From the NCBI GenBank assembly GCA_019454185.1, contig CP075368.1, positions 1,054,001 through 1,118,000 on the forward strand: a DNA stretch of 64,000 nt. The letters run 5' to 3'. The stretch's first letter is position 1, and each line of letters starts with the position of its first letter. Both the position numbers and the translations under genes were made by a program. The notes beneath the pieces are model-generated. The model had not been told where the DNA came from. It was given only the letters and a program-made list of their open reading frames with translations, and did no database searches. Shown in pieces: positions 14,537 to 22,513 of this stretch. The stretch is from Phycisphaeraceae bacterium. Lineage in GTDB: Bacteria; Planctomycetota; Phycisphaerae; Phycisphaerales; UBA1924.

Positions 14537-15883
14537 TCATGATCGCACCGCCGCGGCGATCCGCTCCGCCTTCTTGCCCGTGAAGTTCTCCCAGCGCTGC
14601 ACGATGACGTCGCAGTACGGCGCGTCGAGTTCCATCAAGAACGCCTTGCGGCCTGTCTGCTCGGCAGCGATCAGGCTGCTGCCACTTCCGCCAAACAAAT
14701 CGAGTACGTGCTCTCCCGGCTGCGAGGAGTACTCCATCGCGCGTTTGGCCAACTCGACGGGTTTCTCCGTCAGGTGCACCATGCTCTGCGGGTTGACCTT
14801 CTTCACCTGCCACACATCGGGCACGTTGTTCGGCCCGTAGAAGCGGTGCGCTGCGCCCTCACGCCACCCGTAGAAGCACCACTCGTGGTCACCCATGAAG
14901 TCCTTCCGCGTCAGCACCGGATGCATCTTGTGCCAGATGATGGCTTGCGAGAAGTACAGCCCGTGCCGCTTCAGCACCGGCGGGTAGTTCGCGCAGTTCG
15001 CATAGCCGCCCCAGCAAAAGAACGCACCACCAGGCATCAGCACACGCGCGATGTTGCCGAACCACGCGTCGAGCAGACGATCGAACTCCTCGTCGGTGAC
15101 GAAGTCGTTGGCCAGCGGCCGGTCCTTCGCGCGCATCTGCTTGCCCGTGCCCTTCTTGCTGGCGGGGTTGCGTGCCGCATCGAAGCGCTGGTGGTGGTTA
15201 CGCGGCTGCGTGTTCGTCGCGCTGAACGATGACAACCCGGCCGCGATCGCGTTGTTGCTCCGCGGCTCGACCTTGACGTTGTACGGAGGGTCCGTGTTAC
15301 AGAGATGGATCACCGCGCCGTCGAGCAGTCGATCGAGATCCGCGACGCTCCCGCTGTCGCCGCAGAGCAGTCGATGGTTGCCGAGGATCCACAGGTCTCC
15401 CGGCTGCGTGATCGCCTCGTCGGGCGGCGCAGGGATGTCGTCGGGATCCGTCGCGCCGACCTCGAGACCCGGCTCCAGCAACTTCGAGATCTCGACATCG
15501 GTGAACCCGAGTCCCGCGAGGTCGATGTCGAGCGCCTTCAACTCGCCGAGTTCGACCGCGAGCAGTTCGTCCGACCACTCGGCGATCAGTGCGGTGCGAT
15601 TGTCCGCGAGGCGATACGCCTTGGCCTGCTCCGGCGTCAGGTCCGCGACATGCACCGGCACCCTGTCCAGCCCGAGGTGCTTGGCCGCCTTCCATCTCGT
15701 GTGCCCCACGACGATCACGCCGTCTTTGTCCACAACCAGCGGCTGCCTGAACCCGAACTCGCGGATGCTCTTCGCCACCGCCTCAACCGCGCCGTCGTTC
15801 ACGCGCGGGTTGTTCGGGTAGGGCTTCACCTCGTCCACGTCCCGCATCTCAATCGCCATCCCTGTCGTCGTCGCGCTCGTCAT
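14537..15883 (-). CDS. ParB/sulfiredoxin-domain DNA methyltransferase
   Basis: A 448-residue phage-type methyltransferase. Residues about 10-95 are a ParB-like nuclease/Srx domain (VKPYPNNPRVNDGAVEAVAK, VGHTRWKAAKHLGL, AYRLADNRTALIAEW). The rest is an N6-adenine/N4-cytosine methylase of the beta class: DPPY within CNTDPPYNVKVE at about 197-208 and the AdoMet motif DLFGGSGSSLIAAEQ near 393. Such fusions are common in prophages and conjugative elements, where they protect the element's own DNA. A 23-base inverted repeat lies upstream of the gene (15961-16049). Confidence 0.9.
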   Translation of the reverse strand: MTSATTTGMAIEMRDVDEVKPYPNNPRVNDGAVEAVAKSIREFGFRQPLVVDKDGVIVVGHTRWKAAKHLGLDRVPVHVADLTPEQAKAYRLADNRTALIAEWSDELLAVELGELKALDIDLAGLGFTDVEISKLLEPGLEVGATDPDDIPAPPDEAITQPGDLWILGNHRLLCGDSGSVADLDRLLDGAVIHLCNTDPPYNVKVEPRSNNAIAAGLSSFSATNTQPRNHHQRFDAARNPASKKGTGKQMRAKDRPLANDFVTDEEFDRLLDAWFGNIARVLMPGGAFFCWGGYANCANYPPVLKRHGLYFSQAIIWHKMHPVLTRKDFMGDHEWCFYGWREGAAHRFYGPNNVPDVWQVKKVNPQSMVHLTEKPVELAKRAMEYSSQPGEHVLDLFGGSGSSLIAAEQTGRKAFLMELDAPYCDVIVQRWENFTGKKAERIAAAVRS

Positions 15884-15960
15884 GTCGTTCCCCTTGTTCC
15901 CACAGCGACCCGTGTACCCGTCATGTCTCTCTCTGGAGAGAGAGGAGATAGAGAAGAAGA

Positions 15961-16049
15961 GAGATAGTTCAATCTTTCAAACCAGTTCTCGGTGGACGTA
16001 CCGCCCCCTTGGTCACTCCGTGAACAGGTTTGAAAGATTGAACTATCTC
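15961..16049. repeat. Perfect 23-base inverted repeat between primase and methyltransferase genes
   Basis: Positions 15961-15983 (starting GAGATAGTTCAATC) and 16027-16049 are exact reverse complements separated by 43 bases. On the transcribed minus strand it lies after the primase stop and before the methyltransferase. A second small palindrome, CTCTCTCT-GG-AGAGAGAG, sits at 15927-15944. It could act as an attenuator, an RNA processing site or a protein binding site. No T-run follows, so it is not a classical terminator. Confidence 0.75.
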
Positions 16050-16054
16050 CGTCA

Positions 16055-18286
16055 TCACCTGAGTGCATACATGCTCCTCGGCTTGGTGACGCCGCCCTCG
16101 AGCTTCACCGTGATCTGTTCGGCCGCCACAAGGTGCTCGATCACGTCGCGGCGCTCCCGCACGTTCATGGACTGCGTCTTGCGTGTCAGCTCCGATGCCG
16201 ACATGGGCCTGCCCGCATCGCTCAGGATGCGGACGACTCGTTTGACCCTTGCCTCGAACTGCCCCTCCGTGACCCAGCGGCCGGCCAGGTGCAGCATCCG
16301 GCGCGTCAGGTACTCGGACAGTTCGGACGCCCATTGAGCGGCGGCCGCATCGATCACCGGATGTTCGCGATTGGCCGAGCACGCGTACACCAGCGCCAGG
16401 CGGCAGGCCTTCTCCTCGGTGCGGGCCCAGAGCGAAGGCGCCACGCAGTCTGTCTTCCGCATCTCGGCGTCGATCCGGTCGTTGAGCGCGTCGAAGATCG
16501 CGTGGGCTTCCGGCGTGGCCTTCACCACAATCGGCTCCGGGTGCTGCCCACCGAGGTTGCCGCCGGGCCTGAACTCGCCCCACCAGCGGGTCGCTTCGAC
16601 GATCGAAGCCGGTACCTTCAGCATCGCAGCGCGGACACGCTCGGGCAGGACGCCGGTTTCAAAGACCAGCAGCCGCGCCATGAACCCGTCACGCAGGCTC
16701 TCGGCGGTCAGGGACTCGTAGAAGTTCTCCGGCACCGTGGTTCCGTACAACACCACGCACGGCTGATCGACGGTCTGGTTGCGCTTGGTGTCCGCGTACG
16801 CCTTGCTCTTGACGACGCCGTCGGCTGACGAGTACAGCCGCAGGAACAGCGTGACGACGTTGTGCAGGTGCGGCGACTTCCGCGCGTCGCCGGTCGTCCT
16901 GAGGAACCGCCCGAACTCGTCCATCTGGAAGAGCAGCGCGGGCTGCAGAACGATCGCCGACATGAGACCAGCGTCGGACGCCACGTCCTCGTTGCCCGCC
17001 AGTTCCAGCATGTCCGCCGCCGCCAGGATCGCCTTGTTGACCTTGCGGGCGTGGTCCTTCCCCGCGCCCGAGGGCGCGACCCCCACGACGTACACGTTCG
17101 TCCGGTTGCCGCGCTCGTCCATCACCTTCCGCCCGGCCAGCACCCCCATGAGCGAGATCGCTCCGGCGAGGGCCAGCGAGGGCTGCGCGCGGGTGGCGGT
17201 CGAGAGGTTGAACGCCATGACCTCGCTGATCAGACCGGGGACGTCCAGCAAGTGCTCCGGCATGGGACCCGGATCGGGATGGGGATCTGCAGGGGTCTCG
17301 GGCTCGCCGATGTCGATCTCCATCATGGCGTCCTCCGTCCCCGCGACCGCGACTTCGCCTCCCATGAGCCCCGACAGATCGATCTCGCCAGTCGCGTCCG
17401 ATGCCGCGTCTCGCAGCCAGCCGAAGGGCATCCGGTGCGTCTTGCTCGCGGCGTCTTCGACCTTGTGCCGGAGTTCCCGCTCGGTCCACGGCGGCTCACA
17501 TCGCGGGTTGTACCGCTCAAGCAAGATGGCCAGCGCGGTCTCTGGGCCGAGTCCAAACCCGTGCACCAGCGCCGTCGCGGCTGCGTAGGTCTGGGCGTGC
17601 CCGCCGCATCCGGAGATCGCGCCCGGGATCCTGTCCAGGTAGGCAATTGCGCGGCGTTCGATCAACTCCGGCGACTGGCCGCACGGCACGAAGACCCGCG
17701 CCGGCTCGGCGCTCCGGTCCCGATCGAAGTGATCAGGATCGTGGCCCCGGAGTTCGAGGATCTTCCGGACCAGCGCCCGGACGCCCGCTTCGAGCACCTC
17801 GCGCTCGACTGTTGTTGGCTCCCCATCGAGCATGTCGTAGACATCGCCGTCGGGGTGGATGCTCGGGCCGACGACCGTCTGCACGCCTGTGCCCCTCAGC
17901 TCGACCAGCATCTTGTCCGTGACTGGGTCACGGAACTGCGTCGTGACGACGCCGGGGCAGCGGTACCACCAGTGGGAGTTCGGCTTGGCCGCCCGGCCGG
18001 TTACGACGGCGGTGGGGGGAAGGTGCGCCGAGGCCCACTCGATCGCCTCAGGGCAGTCGAGATCGACATCCACAAGGTTGCCGCTGGGCTCGCCGAGGAT
18101 CAGGCCGATGTTGCCGTCGCCCCCGAAGTGCAGCGCCAGGTCCGCTTCCGTGAACCGCCAACTTGGCCAGCTCTTCTCGATGGGCCCCTTCGTGCGAGCC
18201 GGGATCGGCACCGGCATGAGGTTGCGAGCCAGGTAGGACCGTGCCGCCGCGAGACGAGAAGACGCGTTGGCGGAAACGGCCGTCAT
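16055..18286 (-). CDS. Bifunctional primase-polymerase with C-terminal DUF3987-like ATPase
   Basis: A 743-residue replication protein. The N-terminal archaeo-eukaryotic primase (Prim-Pol) domain has the metal-binding D-x-D in NLVDVDLDCPEA (D73, D75) and the later SHWWYRCPG histidine. The middle is a helical linker and the C-terminal half resembles DUF3987, with a Walker-A-like APSGAGKDH at about 400. I chose the ATG at 18286, behind CGGAGG, because the Prim-Pol domain starts there; the open frame runs further upstream without support. It probably primes and unwinds the origin of the phage- or plasmid-like module. It is divergent from the small zinc-ribbon gene at 18317. Confidence 0.88.
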   Translation of the reverse strand: MTAVSANASSRLAAARSYLARNLMPVPIPARTKGPIEKSWPSWRFTEADLALHFGGDGNIGLILGEPSGNLVDVDLDCPEAIEWASAHLPPTAVVTGRAAKPNSHWWYRCPGVVTTQFRDPVTDKMLVELRGTGVQTVVGPSIHPDGDVYDMLDGEPTTVEREVLEAGVRALVRKILELRGHDPDHFDRDRSAEPARVFVPCGQSPELIERRAIAYLDRIPGAISGCGGHAQTYAAATALVHGFGLGPETALAILLERYNPRCEPPWTERELRHKVEDAASKTHRMPFGWLRDAASDATGEIDLSGLMGGEVAVAGTEDAMMEIDIGEPETPADPHPDPGPMPEHLLDVPGLISEVMAFNLSTATRAQPSLALAGAISLMGVLAGRKVMDERGNRTNVYVVGVAPSGAGKDHARKVNKAILAAADMLELAGNEDVASDAGLMSAIVLQPALLFQMDEFGRFLRTTGDARKSPHLHNVVTLFLRLYSSADGVVKSKAYADTKRNQTVDQPCVVLYGTTVPENFYESLTAESLRDGFMARLLVFETGVLPERVRAAMLKVPASIVEATRWWGEFRPGGNLGGQHPEPIVVKATPEAHAIFDALNDRIDAEMRKTDCVAPSLWARTEEKACRLALVYACSANREHPVIDAAAAQWASELSEYLTRRMLHLAGRWVTEGQFEARVKRVVRILSDAGRPMSASELTRKTQSMNVRERRDVIEHLVAAEQITVKLEGGVTKPRSMYALR

Positions 18287-18316
18287 TGGTAACCTCCGAC
18301 AGAGGAGGTGCGGCAT

Positions 18317-18541
18317 ATGGCCAGGCAGTCCAACCCCGAAAGAGTGGTCGACGTGCTCCGAACCGGCTCCCGTCCGGCGCTGTGTGATGACTGCATCGCG
18401 GCATCGGCGGGGATCACCAACAGAATCGCCGTCAATCCGATCGCGACGGCGCTCGGGCTCACCTCGGACTTCGTGCGCGACAAGGACACCTGCTCGCGGT
18501 GCCGCAAGGCCAAGCTCGTGACGAGGGCTGTCAAGGGCTGA
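18317..18541 (+). CDS. Small zinc-ribbon protein
   Basis: A 74-residue protein with a perfect GAGGAGG (18302-18308) before the ATG at 18317. Two CxxC pairs (CDDC at about 26-29 and CSRC at about 62-65) suggest one zinc site around a small winged-helix-like middle (ITNRIAVNPIATALGLTSDF). It stands alone on the plus strand between two leftward replication genes, so it may be a regulator of the module. No family name is known to me. Confidence 0.6.
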   Translation: MARQSNPERVVDVLRTGSRPALCDDCIAASAGITNRIAVNPIATALGLTSDFVRDKDTCSRCRKAKLVTRAVKG

Positions 18542-18548
18542 GCGGTCA

Positions 18549-20333
18549 TCAGAAGGGCGTCTCCGTGCACGGGTCCGACAGCGCCGCCGCCAGCATGGCG
18601 TCCGTGACGCCCTCGTCGCTCTCCAGCGGCGCAGGACGCTCGCCAAGGCGATGGGGCACGATGATCGGGAACGCCTTCCCGGCGGTCCGCTCGACCATGA
18701 TCTCGTGGGTCGTCGCCAGCGCCCCAGCCCGGGCCCAGTCGACGGCATCCTCGACTGTCAGCGGCACGCGCTCGCGCGACCGCCGCGTCCACCACGCCTC
18801 GGCCCTAGCGCGGGCGTATCCCTGGTGCTCGAAGCAGACCCATTCCTTGATCACATCAGCCAGACCGATGCGATACTCCACCCGCATCGTCGGCGGCGCG
18901 GAGTCGTCGCCGCGCTTGCGGTGAACGTGGTACGAGATGCCCAGCACCTTGACGACCTCGCGGCTCACCTGCCCGCTGAGGATGCCCTCGGTGCCCGCGG
19001 TGTGGTGGTGCGACTTGCGAGCGCGCTCCGGGAACTCGTGGCCGCACTCCGGGCAGGTCATGACTCCGAGCGCCACCGTCGCGTCGCAGCGCGGGCACTC
19101 CTTCGTGGGCCCGGTGCCGAACTCAACGGCGCACTCCTCGGGGACCACGGCGTCCACGGGGCCGTGCCGCGAGATGTTGCCCGCGAAGTCCAGGACGAGA
19201 CAGTCGCTCTTGCCCGGATGGAGCCGGAAGCCCCGCCCGACCATCTGGTAGTACAAGCCCGTCGAGGCCGTCGGCCGGAGCATGGCGATGCAGTCCACGT
19301 TGGGGGCGTCAAAGCCGGTGGTCAGCACGTTGACGTTGCACAGGAACTTGAGGCTGGCCTGCTTGAAGCGGTCGATGAGCGCGGCCCGAGTCGGGGCAGG
19401 CGTCTCCGCCGTGATGAAGCCGCACTCCACGCCGTGCTTCTGCCGCAGCACGTCGACGACGTGCTGTCCGTGCTGAACGCCGCACGCGAAGATCAGCACC
19501 GACGCCCGGTCCCGGGTCAGGTCGATGATCTCCTGGCACGCGCTCTCGACGCGGAACACGTCATCCATGAGTTCCTCGACCTCGCTCTGGACGAAGTCGC
19601 CGCCTCGCATGTGCAGGCCGCTGGTGTCCACCTCCATCGACCCCGCCTTGGACCGGAGGGCTGCGAGGAACCCGAGGTCGATGAGATCCCGGACCCCGAC
19701 CTCGTAGCAGATGGTGTTGAAGATGTTGTCCGGCGTGCAGATCGGACCCGACTTGTAGCGGTAGGGCGTCGCGGTCAGGCCCAGCATCCGTACGTTCGGG
19801 TTGACGAGCCGGGCGTCGGCGAGGAAGGACCGGTACATGCCGCTCTCAGCGTCCGACACCATGTGGGCCTCGTCCACCATGATGAGGTCCACCGGCCCGA
19901 GTTCGCCCGCGCGCTTCCAGATCGACTGGATCCCCGCGACCGTGACCGGGTGCCGGAGTTCACGCCGCCTGAGGCCCGCCGAGTAGACGCCCACGGGGAC
20001 GTCCGGGGCCATCTTGCGGATCTTCTCGGCGTTCTGCTCGAGCAGTTCCTTCACGTGCGCCAGCACCAGCACGCGTCCGTTCCAGAGCGTGGCGACGTCC
20101 TTGGCGATGGCCGCGATGACCGGGGTCTTGCCGCCGCCCGTCGGGATCACGACGCACGGACTGTCGGACGCGGGCCGTGCGCGGAAGTGCGCGTAGACGG
20201 CATCGACGGCGTCCTGCTGGTAGCGGCGCAGGACCAGCGGCCCGGTGCTGCCCGCGCCGTCGGGGACGGCGGGGGCTCCCCCAAGCCCGCCGCCGATCCC
20301 CTCCGTCTGGTGATGGGCGCTCAGCGCTTCCAC
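18549..20333 (-). CDS. SF2 DEAD/DEAH-box helicase with zinc ribbon
   Basis: A 594-residue helicase of the phage replication type. Walker A IPTGGGKT at 63-70, DEAH at 154-157, TATP near 185, and motif VI MVGRGFRLHPGK. A C-terminal zinc ribbon follows (CPRCDATVALGVMTCPECGH). Its start overlaps the DUF669 gene by 13 bases, so the two are coupled. It likely unwinds DNA for replication or recombination of the module together with the primase-polymerase and the ATPase upstream. Confidence 0.88.
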   Translation of the reverse strand: MEALSAHHQTEGIGGGLGGAPAVPDGAGSTGPLVLRRYQQDAVDAVYAHFRARPASDSPCVVIPTGGGKTPVIAAIAKDVATLWNGRVLVLAHVKELLEQNAEKIRKMAPDVPVGVYSAGLRRRELRHPVTVAGIQSIWKRAGELGPVDLIMVDEAHMVSDAESGMYRSFLADARLVNPNVRMLGLTATPYRYKSGPICTPDNIFNTICYEVGVRDLIDLGFLAALRSKAGSMEVDTSGLHMRGGDFVQSEVEELMDDVFRVESACQEIIDLTRDRASVLIFACGVQHGQHVVDVLRQKHGVECGFITAETPAPTRAALIDRFKQASLKFLCNVNVLTTGFDAPNVDCIAMLRPTASTGLYYQMVGRGFRLHPGKSDCLVLDFAGNISRHGPVDAVVPEECAVEFGTGPTKECPRCDATVALGVMTCPECGHEFPERARKSHHHTAGTEGILSGQVSREVVKVLGISYHVHRKRGDDSAPPTMRVEYRIGLADVIKEWVCFEHQGYARARAEAWWTRRSRERVPLTVEDAVDWARAGALATTHEIMVERTAGKAFPIIVPHRLGERPAPLESDEGVTDAMLAAALSDPCTETPF

Positions 20334-20776
20334 GGCGGGTTGCTCCCCTTGGCAGCGCCGGTTGCGGGCGCGGTCGCGCCGCCCTTCTTCAGGTATGCCT
20401 TGACGGTGTTGGTCATCTCGCCCGTGTCGGAGCGCTTCTTGAGCCCGACCTTCACGTCGAGCGGGATGTTGTGCAGTTCAGAGGAGTCGTTGGGGCGGAC
20501 GACACCGACCGCGCGGCAGAGGGCGCTCAGCGCGCCCATCGCGATCTGCACCGTCTGCTCGTTGGGGTGCTCGATCGTCATGCGGTCCCAGATGCGACGG
20601 CCCTTGCACTCGCCCTCAAGGACCTCGATCGTGACCTCGAGGTACTTGCCGTCGCCCTTCTTGGTCGGCTTCATCTCCGACTCGATGACGACGGCGGGGT
20701 AAGTGCCCGCGGGGATCGGGTCGAACCCGGCGTTGGGTTCCACGTTCGTCGCGTCGAATCCGGTAAGCGTTGCCAT
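20321..20776 (-). CDS. DUF669 family phage protein
   Basis: A 151-residue protein with the DUF669 pattern: FDPIPAGTYPAVVIESEMKP, YLEVTIEVLEGECKGRRIWD and ALCRAVGVVRPNDSSELHNI. The C-terminus is basic and flexible (SNPPWKR). DUF669 proteins accompany phage recombination and replication genes and may bind single-stranded DNA. A ribosome site AAGGAG precedes it. It lies between the RecA-like ATPase and the helicase, in the usual phage order. Confidence 0.85.
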   Translation of the reverse strand: MATLTGFDATNVEPNAGFDPIPAGTYPAVVIESEMKPTKKGDGKYLEVTIEVLEGECKGRRIWDRMTIEHPNEQTVQIAMGALSALCRAVGVVRPNDSSELHNIPLDVKVGLKKRSDTGEMTNTVKAYLKKGGATAPATGAAKGSNPPWKR

Positions 20777-20809
20777 GGGGGGATGCTCCTTCGTGAGTGG
20801 GTCAGTGGC

Positions 20810-21640
20810 TCAACTGGTTGACGTGTTGGCTGGTGCGGGCTCGTCGGCTGTGCCTGCGTCGGTCCGGGCCTCGACATCCGGGCGCTCGCCGCGCACGAAG
20901 GCGGCGTAGACGCGGTAATCGAGCGGGATCTCGTCGGGGAGATTGAGGCGGTTCTTGGCGACGTGCGCGGGCCGCTCGGTGGTGCGGATGATCCGCTCGC
21001 CCGTGCCGATGCCCTTGTACCTTGCCTTGTTGAAGGACTCGCCCGTCTTGCGGACGTGGACGCGGTAGGTGGCGAAGAGGACCTCGTCGCACCACTCCTG
21101 GATCAGCCCCGATGCGAGTTTGTGCAGGCGCGGCGAGTACCGGTCGTAGGGCTCGGTCTCGGGGTTCTCGAACTTCTCAACCTTGGCGTGCGCGATCAGG
21201 ACGATCGTCATGCCGCGCTCATCGCGCAGGGCATCGAGTCCGCGCAGGATCCTCCGCCAGTGGTCGAGCGCGAACGAGTACCCCTTCGCGTAGCCGATCG
21301 ACTCGATGTTGGGGACTTGCTGGTCGTTGCAGACCTCGGCCCAGATCAGACGCTCAAGCCAGTCGAGCGAGTCGATGACGACCGTCTTAAAGGAGTGCCC
21401 GCCGTTGTAGATCGCCTCCATGCACCCGATCACGTCGGCAACAGAGTGGCAGAGCGGGAACGAGGCGCAGTCGATGTCGGCAAGCCCGTCCTCGCAGGGA
21501 ATGAAGATTGGCGCCTCGGCCATCGCGCCGAACGTGGATTTCCCGACGCCGTGCGTGCCGAAGAGCATCACGCGACGGGGCTTGGGCCGGCGTCCAGTGA
21601 CGATCGAGTCGAGGAGCGAAGTGGTTGGGGTGATGGGCAT
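20810..21640 (-). CDS. RecA-like (Sak4-type) phage ATPase
   Basis: A 276-residue P-loop protein: Walker A GTHGVGKST at 28-36, Walker-B-like hydrophobic run TVVIDSLDWLERL near 87-99, and TIVLIAHAKVEKF. Size, order and lack of a helicase C-domain fit the Sak4-type or AAA phage ATPases that work beside DUF669 proteins in recombination. The ribosome binding site (CGGAG just upstream of CCCCAATG) lies inside a strong hairpin at 21646-21680, so translation may be controlled. Confidence 0.8.
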   Translation of the reverse strand: MPITPTTSLLDSIVTGRRPKPRRVMLFGTHGVGKSTFGAMAEAPIFIPCEDGLADIDCASFPLCHSVADVIGCMEAIYNGGHSFKTVVIDSLDWLERLIWAEVCNDQQVPNIESIGYAKGYSFALDHWRRILRGLDALRDERGMTIVLIAHAKVEKFENPETEPYDRYSPRLHKLASGLIQEWCDEVLFATYRVHVRKTGESFNKARYKGIGTGERIIRTTERPAHVAKNRLNLPDEIPLDYRVYAAFVRGERPDVEARTDAGTADEPAPANTSTS

Positions 21641-21645
21641 TGGGG

Positions 21646-21680
21646 TACTCCGGAGACGGGAGAGACCCGCCTCCGGAGTA
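21646..21680 (-). promoter_or_regulatory. Hairpin sequestering the ATPase ribosome binding site
   Basis: On the minus strand TACTCCGGAGGCGGG, loop TCTCT, then CCCGTCTCCGGAGTA form a 15-base-pair stem with one G-T pair and a 5-base loop. The 3' arm contains the CGGAG ribosome site of the ATPase gene, five to nine bases before its ATG (21640). Confidence 0.65.
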
Positions 21681-21712
21681 CTACTTCTGCCGATCGCTCG
21701 AATCTGTCGCGC

Positions 21713-22225
21713 TTACTCGTTCCGCACCAGGTGAGCGAGGTGCGGCTCTATCGCCCTCATCTGGCGATAGACAGTGCCCCGATGCAGCCCGCGTGAGTCC
21801 GCCGCGTCCTTCGGATTGTGGTGCATCAGCGCGAGCGCCGTCCCGCGCAGGCCATCGGGCAAGGCCGACACCGCCTCCGCCACGTCGAGAGCGAGGTCAA
21901 CGCACGGCCGAGGGTCCCGGGCGTCCGTCAGAATGTGAGCGACCGCCTCCAAACGGACGGTCGTCGCCCGGCGCTTCCTAAGCTTCTTGGCGAGGTTGCA
22001 GTACGCGCGATCCAGCACGCGGCACGCGTAGGTCCGCTCGCTCGACCTTCCAGAGCGGTAGCGAGTCATCGCGCCCAAGACCTCGACCTGCATCTGCTGG
22101 GCCACGTCCTCCGCGTCGTGCTCGCTCAGCGGAAAGACACGCTGGAGGCGGTAGACCCGGAACCTGATCCGCTCGATCACGAACTGCTCGAAACTCGTCG
22201 CCTGTGAACTGCCGCTGCTGTCCAT
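21713..22225 (-). CDS. RNA polymerase sigma-70-like (ECF-type) factor
   Basis: A 170-residue protein with the shape of an ECF sigma factor: a region-2-like helix set (FPLSEHDAEDVAQQMQVEVL, YACRVLDRAYCNLAKKLRKR) and a region-4-like HTH (LMHHNPKDAADSRGLHRGTV, then YRQMRAIEPHL). It heads the leftward replication block (ATPase, DUF669, helicase) and could drive expression of the module. The sequence is divergent, so a non-sigma DNA-binding role remains possible. Confidence 0.65.
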   Translation of the reverse strand: MDSSGSSQATSFEQFVIERIRFRVYRLQRVFPLSEHDAEDVAQQMQVEVLGAMTRYRSGRSSERTYACRVLDRAYCNLAKKLRKRRATTVRLEAVAHILTDARDPRPCVDLALDVAEAVSALPDGLRGTALALMHHNPKDAADSRGLHRGTVYRQMRAIEPHLAHLVRNE

Positions 22226-22332
22226 TTGTCACCTCGGGCCATCTGGCCGAGGCCGGGGAGCGACGGGGCCGGGGGAGCTCCCGCGGGCCTGACTGGGGGT
22301 GGAAAGGACCCGTCAGGTCCGACTGGCAACTT

Positions 22333-22446
22333 GTAACCGGAGGGAACTCGGCGCGCGACGGGAATCGCCCAAGTGCTTAGAGCGCATGGGGTTACGTCGC
22401 GTCCCATTTTGCATTTGAACAGCCCCCGTCCGGTTACATGTAACCG
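22333..22446. promoter_or_regulatory. Operator-like palindrome CGGTTACATGTAACCG and related half sites
   Basis: The 16-base perfect palindrome lies at 22431-22446. Half sites GTAACCG (22333-22339) and GGTTAC (22389-22394) lie in the same intergenic region upstream of the sigma-like gene. Repeated half sites of one sequence suggest a dimeric regulator. Confidence 0.5.
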
Positions 22447-22513
22447 AGGAGCGTTTGCTCAGGCGTACCACAGTCCCTGAACAGCACGATCAAGTGTGAA
22501 AGGAGCCCACGCA

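Noticed and set aside
11475..14813. 1112-codon open frame on the minus strand
   Set aside because: It runs antisense through seven plausible plus-strand genes with good ribosome sites and through a clear AbrB/Doc pair; its translation is low-complexity Gly/Val/Arg typical of GC-rich shadow frames.
18651..20702. 683-codon plus-strand frame opposite the SF2 helicase
   Set aside because: Antisense to a gene with complete helicase motifs; His/Arg/Val-rich shadow composition.
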